Assembly (NCBI GenBank): GCA_018673255.1
Contig: JABHDC010000065.1
Location: forward strand, 1-64,000
Origin: Gemmatimonadota bacterium
Lineage (GTDB): Bacteria > Latescibacterota > UBA2968 > UBA8231
Direction: 5' to 3'
DNA length: 64,000 nt
This document shows, in pieces, positions 58,185 to 64,000 of this stretch. Position 1 is the stretch's first letter. Each line of letters begins with the position of its first letter. Under the pieces are notes generated by a model. The model did not search any database and had not been told where the DNA came from. It saw only the letters and a program-made list of their open reading frames with translations. The translations under genes and the position numbers were made by a program.

Positions 58185-60875
58185 ATGCCGACTGAATCCG
58201 ACAACCAACCCAGCTTCTCGACGCCAGATCTCCACGTGAGACTTGGTGCCAGTGGGATGCTCGACAGTCTCGATGACGTCTGTCGGAGTGTCGTCGACAG
58301 TGTTCCTGACATCGTCTATCGCCTCGATCGTGAGGGGAACATCGTCTACATCAGCGAGGCGATTCGCAAATACGGCCACGATCCGATCGCCCTGGTCGGG
58401 TGCAGCATCTTCGATCTCGTGCATCCGCAGGACCGAGCGCGCGCCCGATTCCGCATCAATGAGCGACGCACGGGCGATCGCAGCACCAAGTCTCTGCAGG
58501 TGCGGCTGCTGACCGCAGAGGATGGGGCCATACCCTTCGAGCTGCGCGATCAAGCCTCCGAACTGGTCGATCACACCCCCGAGATCCTCGTCAATGCACA
58601 GGGCATCTACGACGGTGACCAAGTGCGGTCTGAGGCTTTCCTCTACACGCACGGCGTGGCGCGAGATATCAGCGAGCGTTTTCGCCTCGAAGCCAGTCTT
58701 GTAGAGGCCCGTGCCCGATTTGAGGAACGCCTCGATACGTACGCCATCCAACTGCGGCAAGCGCATGATCGCCTGCAGGCCAAGGCCGCCCAGCAGGAAC
58801 TGGAGACACTGCAACGCCAATGGCTGCAACAGATGCGCGATGCGGTCTGGCGCATGGCCGGCCCCGACGGCGTCAGCCAACTCCTGCGGGTCCTGCACGA
58901 GGGCCTGGTCGCTCTCGGCGTCGAGCACTACGGCCTGGCAATCATTCATGTGGGTGATCGCGACACTTGTGAGCGTGCCATCCACTCTTATCTCTGGCCC
59001 AGCGAAGAGATGCGCCGATCGGTATCGGATGCCAATCGGCACGATGACTTGATCTGCAGCATCATCGATCAGGGGCAGCCTCACTACCGTCCCGATCTGG
59101 ATCTCGACGATCCACACGGCGAGCGCGAGCACATCCAGGCAGCCTGGGAGGGCCCTGTGCGATGTGTTCTGGATGTGCCATTCAGCACCGGCACGATTGC
59201 CCTCAATAGCCTCAAGCCGGACGCCTTCGACCAGGACCTGCGGCAGTTTCTCGTCGAAGTGGCCAACGTCGTCGAGGAGGGGTATCATCGGGCCGCTGAT
59301 CTGGAAGCCTTGCAGGACCGCCGACAGGCGGCAGAGACCAGTGCGCTGGAGCGTGAACGTGCCTTCGAGCGTCTCGAGCATTCCCAGCAGAGTTACCGCG
59401 GGCTTGTAGAAGACCTCCCCGTCGGCATCGCCCACAGCACCCCGGATGGCCAGATCCTCTATGCCAATCCGCAGGTGCGCGAGATGTTCGGTTACACTGA
59501 TGACCAGTGGCAGCGCCTGCGCCTTGAAGACCTGTATGAGAATGCTGCCGACCTGGCCGACTGGACCCGGGATCTGCAACGTGATGGCGTGACGAGTTTC
59601 GAAACCTCCATGCGCCGCCAGAACGGGGAGCGCATCTGGGTTCGCGGTACCTCGCGGCGGGTTCACAACCCCGTGACATCACAGGAAGAATACCACGGCG
59701 TACTGGAGGACATCACCGAGCGTCGAAAGCTAGAGGATGAACGTCGCCGTCTCGAGGACCAGCTGCGTCAGGCGCAGCGAATGGAGGCGGTGGGCCAACT
59801 GACGGCCGGGATCTCCCACAATTTCAACAACATGCTGCAGGGGATTTCTGGAAATCTACAGCTGGCTCTGCTCGATGCGCCTGATGGACTGAAGTCGATG
59901 TTGACCGATGCGGATCGAGTGACGCATCGTGCCGCCGAGATGGTGCAGCAGCTGGTCGTCTTCTCACGACAGGGCTCACGCGGGGATATTCATCGGCAGC
60001 ATCTGCGTCCCATCCTGCTCAGTGCGCTGGAGATCTGCCGGCGCACATTTGATCGCCGCATCCGGCTGACCGATGCGATCGCTGATGACCTCGAAGTGCT
60101 CGGTGATGCGGCCCTGTTGCAGCAGGCGGTGCTCAACATGATGATCAATGCGCGCGACGCGGTTGAGGAGAAGGACCAGCTCGAACCCACGATCCACCTG
60201 CAGGCTCTCCCGCATCGCGTGGCCCCGGGCGACAGCGCCAGACCACCTGGTGCCTACGTCTGCATCGCCATCGGCGACAATGGGATCGGCATGGATTCCA
60301 ACACCCAGAGACGCATCTACGAGCCATTCTTTACGACCAAACCGGTCGATCGTGGCACAGGTCTCGGCCTGGCCACCGTGTATGGGATCGTCACCCAGCA
60401 CGCAGGATGGCTCGAATGTGACAGTAAGCCAGACGAGGGCACGACATTCCGGCTGTTCCTGCCGACTCAAGAGCCGCCATCGGCAGCCACCCTGACCGCC
60501 GGTCCTGTGCAAGTAACCGGGGCGGCGAGTCGTGGCACGTTGCTGATCATCGACGATGAAGACCTGGTTCGTGACTCGACGGCCCGATTGCTTGAGCGTG
60601 CCGGGTATCAGATCCTGACGGCAGCCTCCGGAGAACGGGGTCTGGAAATCTTCGCCGACCGTGGTCAGGACATCGATATGATCCTCCTCGACCTGTCGAT
60701 GCCGACCATGTCGGGGCACGAAGTCCTGATGCGAATGCGCAAGCAGGACGCAGATGTCCGGGTCCTCATCCTCACCGGATATGCGATCGGGGATGTAGAC
60801 TTCGATACGATGGTGCTGCGCAAACCATTCACCATTGCCGAGCTCGAAGCCAAGGTGAATGAGGTCCTGCGCTGA
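58185..60875 (+). CDS. Hybrid sensor histidine kinase (PAS-GAF-PAS-HisKA-HATPase-REC)
   Basis: An 896-residue protein with no membrane helix, so cytoplasmic. PAS 1 is near residues 25-150, a GAF-like domain near 220-375, and PAS 2 near 400-515. Then comes the H-box GQLTAGISHNFNNMLQGIS with the phospho-acceptor His. The ATPase domain has QAVLNMMINARDAV, IGDNGIGMD, EPFFTTK and GTGLGLATVYG. A receiver domain (about 785-895) starts LLIIDDEDLVRDS, with phospho-acceptor Asp in MILLDLSMPTMSG and a Lys in VLRKPF. It senses a soluble signal and passes phosphate internally or to an unknown response regulator. No partner regulator is beside it. Confidence 0.93.
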   Translation: MPTESDNQPSFSTPDLHVRLGASGMLDSLDDVCRSVVDSVPDIVYRLDREGNIVYISEAIRKYGHDPIALVGCSIFDLVHPQDRARARFRINERRTGDRSTKSLQVRLLTAEDGAIPFELRDQASELVDHTPEILVNAQGIYDGDQVRSEAFLYTHGVARDISERFRLEASLVEARARFEERLDTYAIQLRQAHDRLQAKAAQQELETLQRQWLQQMRDAVWRMAGPDGVSQLLRVLHEGLVALGVEHYGLAIIHVGDRDTCERAIHSYLWPSEEMRRSVSDANRHDDLICSIIDQGQPHYRPDLDLDDPHGEREHIQAAWEGPVRCVLDVPFSTGTIALNSLKPDAFDQDLRQFLVEVANVVEEGYHRAADLEALQDRRQAAETSALERERAFERLEHSQQSYRGLVEDLPVGIAHSTPDGQILYANPQVREMFGYTDDQWQRLRLEDLYENAADLADWTRDLQRDGVTSFETSMRRQNGERIWVRGTSRRVHNPVTSQEEYHGVLEDITERRKLEDERRRLEDQLRQAQRMEAVGQLTAGISHNFNNMLQGISGNLQLALLDAPDGLKSMLTDADRVTHRAAEMVQQLVVFSRQGSRGDIHRQHLRPILLSALEICRRTFDRRIRLTDAIADDLEVLGDAALLQQAVLNMMINARDAVEEKDQLEPTIHLQALPHRVAPGDSARPPGAYVCIAIGDNGIGMDSNTQRRIYEPFFTTKPVDRGTGLGLATVYGIVTQHAGWLECDSKPDEGTTFRLFLPTQEPPSAATLTAGPVQVTGAASRGTLLIIDDEDLVRDSTARLLERAGYQILTAASGERGLEIFADRGQDIDMILLDLSMPTMSGHEVLMRMRKQDADVRVLILTGYAIGDVDFDTMVLRKPFTIAELEAKVNEVLR

Positions 60876-60892
60876 TTCGCAGTGGTCGTGCG

Positions 60893-62005
60893 ATGACAGA
60901 TCTGCCGCGCCTTCATCAGTTGCTGCAGACAGCCATCGACGCCGGTGCCTGCCGCGGCGCCCAGGTGGCGATCAGTCTGCGCGGCCAGGATCTGGATCTG
61001 TGTCTCGGCGAAGCGGCCCCCGGCGTACCGATGACCCGGGGCCATCTGCAGCCCTGGCTTTCCGCTGGCAAGCCACTGACGGCAATCGCCTGGGCTCAGC
61101 TGTGGGAACAGGGGCTGGTCGGCCTCGACGAACCTATCGTGACACAGCTTCCGGGATTTGGCCAGCGGGGCAAGGAGGCGATCACCTATCGGCACGTGCT
61201 CACGCATACGGGAGGCTTCCGTTGTCTCGTCGATGTCGACGGTGCGTCAGCCGATTGGGATGCCAACCTGCATCGGGTCTGCCAGGCGCGGCTTGAACGC
61301 AAGTGGATCCCCGGTCAGCGTGCCGGCTATCAAACGCGAGGCAGTTGGTATGTCCTGGGTGAGGTCGTGCAGCGGCTGTCCGGTCGCCCCCTGGCCGAAC
61401 TCATCCGGGAGCGTATCTGTGGACCGGCGGGCATGGCCGACAGCTGGCTGGCGCTGACGCCGCAGCAATTTGACGCCTACGGCCCACGGATGGCCGAGCT
61501 CTATGATACGAGCCAGAGCACCACGGCGGATGCGCCGGTGGAGGCTGACATCTGTGGTCGTGATGCGGCGGCGGTGAGTGTGCCGGGGACCAGTGTCCGT
61601 GGCCCCATGCGCGATCTGTGTCGTCTCTACTCGACGTTGCTGCGCTCAGATGGCACGCTGCTGCGTCCGCCGACCCTGGAGGCCATGGTGGCTCGGCAGC
61701 GGTCGGGGCTGTTCGATGAGACCTTCCGTCATCATCTCGACTGGGGCCTCGGATTCGTTGTGGATTCCAATCACCACGGGGTCGAGACCATCCCTTACGG
61801 CTATGGTCGATCTGCATCCCGACGCACATTCGGACACGCCGGTGCACGGTGTGTGACAGGATTCGCTGATCCTGAAAATGGCCTCTGCGTGGCCCTCGGC
61901 GTAAATGGCAGATTGGCGTCAGCTGCTCACGTGAACCAATTTCGGGAGTTCCTGAGTGCCGTCTACCTTGATCTCGACACAGAAAATACGAAGGTGGTTG
62001 AATGA
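60893..62005 (+). CDS. Serine beta-lactamase/esterase-fold hydrolase
   Basis: A 370-residue protein of the class C beta-lactamase/penicillin-binding protein-like fold. LQPWLSAGKPLTAIAWAQLW has the nucleophile in S-x-x-K form (SAGK), ITYRHVLTHTGGF is the usual following helix, a Tyr lies in GYQTRGSWYVLGEV, and GRSASRRTFGHAGARC carries the H-x-G box. There is no signal peptide, so a cytoplasmic esterase or lactonase rather than a secreted beta-lactamase is likely. It overlaps the ThDP enzyme gene by four bases (ATGA), suggesting a joint pathway. The preceding kinase ends only 17 bases upstream. Confidence 0.87.
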   Translation: MTDLPRLHQLLQTAIDAGACRGAQVAISLRGQDLDLCLGEAAPGVPMTRGHLQPWLSAGKPLTAIAWAQLWEQGLVGLDEPIVTQLPGFGQRGKEAITYRHVLTHTGGFRCLVDVDGASADWDANLHRVCQARLERKWIPGQRAGYQTRGSWYVLGEVVQRLSGRPLAELIRERICGPAGMADSWLALTPQQFDAYGPRMAELYDTSQSTTADAPVEADICGRDAAAVSVPGTSVRGPMRDLCRLYSTLLRSDGTLLRPPTLEAMVARQRSGLFDETFRHHLDWGLGFVVDSNHHGVETIPYGYGRSASRRTFGHAGARCVTGFADPENGLCVALGVNGRLASAAHVNQFREFLSAVYLDLDTENTKVVE

Positions 62006-63633
62006 AGGCGTCTGATCTGTTCATCAAGGCCCTGGAGGCTGAAGGGGTGGAATTCATCCTCGGGATCCCCGGCGAGGAGAATCTGGATTTCCTCGACTCC
62101 ATGCGCGGATCCTCGATCAAACTCATCCTTACGCGCCACGAACAGGCCGCCGGATTCATGGCCGCCACCTACGGACGCCTGACCGGCAAGGTCGGTGTCT
62201 GTCTGTCGACACTGGGGCCCGGCGCGACCAACTTCGTTACCGCCGCCGGTTACGCTCAGCTGGGCGCCATGCCGATGCTGATGATCACCGGCCAGAAGCC
62301 AATCAAGACCAGCAAGCAGGGCCGCTTCCAGATCGTCGACATCGTCGAGATGATGAAGCCCCTCACCAAATACACGCACCAGATCGTCAGCGGCGAGAAC
62401 ATTCCTTCACGTGTCCGTGAAGCCTTCCGTCTCGCTGAAGAAGAGCGCCCGGGTGCCGTGCACCTGGAACTCCCGGAAGATATCGCGGCCGAGGCGGTGT
62501 CAGATCCCCGGTTGTTTCCCAAGGACCGGGTTCGACGACCGATCGCTGAGGAGAAGGCGATCTTCAAGGCCGTGGAGATGATCGAACAGGCCCAGCGCCC
62601 GCTGCTGGTCGTGGGAGCCGGTGCCAATCGGAAACGATCGTCGCGGATCCTGAGCCAGTTCGTCGACCACAGTGGCATCCCCTTCATCAGTACCCAGATG
62701 GGGAAGGGGGTCGTCGATGAGCGTCACGATCTCTACATGGGCAATGCTGCCCTTTCTGCGAATGATCATCTGCACTGTGCCGTGGAACGTTCGGATCTGA
62801 TCATCAACGTGGGCCACGATGTGGTGGAGAAGCCGCCATTCTTCATGGAGCATGATGGCTTCAGTGTTATCCATGTGAATTTCAACTCAGCCGAGGTCGA
62901 TCCGGTCTATTTCCCACAGCTTGAGGTGATCGGCGATGTGGGCAACTCGGTGTGGCAGATCATGCAGCACCTGGAGCCCCAGGATCACTGGGATTTTGAT
63001 TATTTCATGCGTGTGAAGGCATGGGTTGCAGAGCGCTCCCAAGAGGGGGATGATTCGGACAGCTTTCCCGTCATTCCGCAGCGCCTGGTCAAATCGGTCC
63101 GACAGGTGATGCCCTCCAGTGGCATCATCGCCCTGGACAACGGGGTCTACAAGATCTGGTTTGCCCTGAACTATCCGGCCCATGAACCCAACACCGTTCT
63201 GCTCGACAACGCCCTGGCCACGATGGGGGCCGGTCTGCCATCGGCGATGGGTGCCCGGCTCTGCTCGGATGAGAAGATCGTCGCCATCTGCGGTGACGGT
63301 GGCTTCATGATGAATTCGCAGGAACTGGAAACGGCGGTTCGCCTGAAGATGAATCTTGTCGTCCTCGTCCTGCGGGACAACGCCTACGGCATGATCAAGT
63401 GGAAGCAGGCCGGCATGGGGTTGGAGGATTTTGGTCTGGATATCGGGAATCCGGATTTCGTCCTCTATGCTCAGAGCTATGGAGCCAATGGGTATCGGCT
63501 CGAGAAGACGCAGGATCTGGAGCCGTTGTTGCAGCGATGCCTGGATACGGATGGTGTGCATCTGATCGAGGTGCCCATGGACTATTCGGGCAATGGGAAG
63601 CTTCTCGACAGCGACCTGGTATGCCCACTGTGA
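62002..63633 (+). CDS. Acetolactate synthase-like ThDP-dependent enzyme
   Basis: A 543-residue three-domain enzyme. The N-terminal domain has the ThDP-activating Glu in ILTRHEQAAGFMAATYGR, the middle domain binds FAD in synthase members, and the C-terminal domain has the ThDP motif VAICGDGGFMMNSQELETAV, ending NLVVLVLRDNAYGMIKWKQ. Length and motifs are those of biosynthetic or catabolic acetolactate synthases. No regulatory small subunit gene follows, which fits a catabolic AlsS/IlvX-like enzyme, though related ThDP enzymes with other 2-oxoacid substrates cannot be excluded. It is coupled to the beta-lactamase-fold hydrolase gene upstream. Confidence 0.88.
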   Translation: MKASDLFIKALEAEGVEFILGIPGEENLDFLDSMRGSSIKLILTRHEQAAGFMAATYGRLTGKVGVCLSTLGPGATNFVTAAGYAQLGAMPMLMITGQKPIKTSKQGRFQIVDIVEMMKPLTKYTHQIVSGENIPSRVREAFRLAEEERPGAVHLELPEDIAAEAVSDPRLFPKDRVRRPIAEEKAIFKAVEMIEQAQRPLLVVGAGANRKRSSRILSQFVDHSGIPFISTQMGKGVVDERHDLYMGNAALSANDHLHCAVERSDLIINVGHDVVEKPPFFMEHDGFSVIHVNFNSAEVDPVYFPQLEVIGDVGNSVWQIMQHLEPQDHWDFDYFMRVKAWVAERSQEGDDSDSFPVIPQRLVKSVRQVMPSSGIIALDNGVYKIWFALNYPAHEPNTVLLDNALATMGAGLPSAMGARLCSDEKIVAICGDGGFMMNSQELETAVRLKMNLVVLVLRDNAYGMIKWKQAGMGLEDFGLDIGNPDFVLYAQSYGANGYRLEKTQDLEPLLQRCLDTDGVHLIEVPMDYSGNGKLLDSDLVCPL

Positions 63634-63704
63634 GTGATGTCTGGCGAATGCAGCTCCTGTCCGACACTCGTTCGGCTTCAGCAGCCAGGGTGATTGGCTG
63701 ACTC

Positions 63705-64000
63705 GTGTATCGTTTCCACGTGGCGGGTAATACCGTCTTCGATCTGCGAATCTCCGACTGGCCGGCGCCTGATGCTGAAGGAGCCGATGGCTGGACCACG
63801 AGCAATGTCGTGCTGGCCCACGAACCGCCGACGCCGATGCTCGGAGGCTGCGGGGCGGCACCGGCTTACGCGCTGGGACGGTTGCTGCACGGTCTGCACC
63901 CGGTCGATCTGAATACATGTCTCGGCGCAGACCTGTTTGGCGATCTCGTCCATCACTGGTTACTCGACGCCGGGGTGACGCCGCTGGACCCCCCGGAGCC
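63705..64000 (+). CDS. PfkB-family sugar kinase, N-terminal part (3' end outside window)
   Basis: From a GTG at 63705, with an in-frame TGA two codons before it, the frame stays open to the window edge (98 codons). FHVAGNTVFDLRI at the start, MLGGCGAAPAYALGRLL and DLNTCLGADLFGDLVHHWLL, then DAGV, are the N-terminal motifs of PfkB carbohydrate kinases (GGaaaNvA and G.D.fG..l...L...GV). The enzyme would phosphorylate a sugar such as fructose, ribose or 2-keto-3-deoxygluconate with ATP. The catalytic Asp region lies beyond the window. It follows the ThDP enzyme by 71 bases. This reading frame is not closed in the window, so the length is unknown. Confidence 0.85.
   Translation, partial: MYRFHVAGNTVFDLRISDWPAPDAEGADGWTTSNVVLAHEPPTPMLGGCGAAPAYALGRLLHGLHPVDLNTCLGADLFGDLVHHWLLDAGVTPLDPPE

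Noticed and set aside
1..64000. tRNA, rRNA, CRISPR, transposon, prophage or integron features
   Set aside because: No tRNA-like T-loop with matching arms, no regularly spaced repeats, and no transposase, integrase or phage structural gene was seen; the only regular repeats are within coding sequence.

Overview
This 64 kb window comes from a GC-rich (about 60% by eye) bacterial chromosome. Coding is dense, with short overlapping operons (ATGA and TGATG junctions) and many GTG/TTG starts. No rRNA, tRNA, CRISPR array, transposase, phage gene or plasmid function was seen. The gene content is a sulfatase, phytanoyl-CoA dioxygenase, mandelate-racemase-like enolase, several Gfo/Idh/MocA-type and SDR oxidoreductases, TIM-barrel glycoside-hydrolase-like proteins, OPT-like transporters and a TMTC/TPR protein. 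That mix resembles uncultured environmental heterotrophs such as Latescibacterota, Poribacteria, Hydrogenedentes or Planctomycetes-like lineages. This placement is an inference from gene content only and is of low confidence.

Layout. 0-10 kb: the end of an aldo/keto reductase gene, then two unrecognised minus-strand genes (one with 21 copies of a 14-17 residue repeat). Divergent from them is an operon of SH3-like protein, NurA nuclease, stand-alone HAS-barrel protein and HerA helicase, a likely DNA end-processing module. 9.6-17.3 kb: a CBM9-like secreted protein, flavin reductase, DUF218 protein, RNase HI and dihydrolipoamide dehydrogenase. These are followed by an operon of SIS protein, class V aminotransferase, SelA-like PLP enzyme and a small beta protein. 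17.3-25 kb: a stand-alone IMP cyclohydrolase, CCA-adding enzyme, fused homocysteine methyltransferase/MTHFR, sulfatase, FdhD and a sugar-phosphate isomerase-like protein. The next gap has a terminator, a hairpin-rich RNA-like segment and the best promoter of the window.

25-35 kb: a small membrane-anchored coiled-coil protein in its own transcription unit; a methyltransferase, flippase and TMTC-like cell-surface glycan set; a conserved hypothetical with short repeats; then homoserine dehydrogenase, an ApgM-family protein (probable alternative homoserine kinase) and aspartate-semialdehyde dehydrogenase. 34.8-41.6 kb: an M20 peptidase facing a catabolic cluster of Ldh_2-type dehydrogenase, two Gfo/Idh/MocA oxidoreductases, a glycoside-hydrolase-like TIM barrel and a hypothetical. 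41.6-51.4 kb: a palindrome-overlapped promoter followed by a three-gene membrane operon, in which an OPT-like protein, a giant degenerate-M28/FtsX-like protein and a second OPT-like protein with soluble inserts are packed within a few bases of each other.

51.4-64 kb: UMF1-type MFS transporter, SDR, two small proteins (one too short for usual gene callers), a secreted TIM-barrel protein, enolase-superfamily enzyme, PhyH dioxygenase, dCMP deaminase-like enzyme, a PAS-GAF-PAS hybrid histidine kinase, a beta-lactamase-fold hydrolase, an acetolactate-synthase-like ThDP enzyme, and the start of a PfkB kinase gene cut by the window edge.

The items most worth a second look are the OPT/pseudo-M28-FtsX/OPT operon, the repeat-protein pair divergent from NurA-HAS-HerA, the hairpin array near 24.9 kb, and the stand-alone IMP cyclohydrolase.
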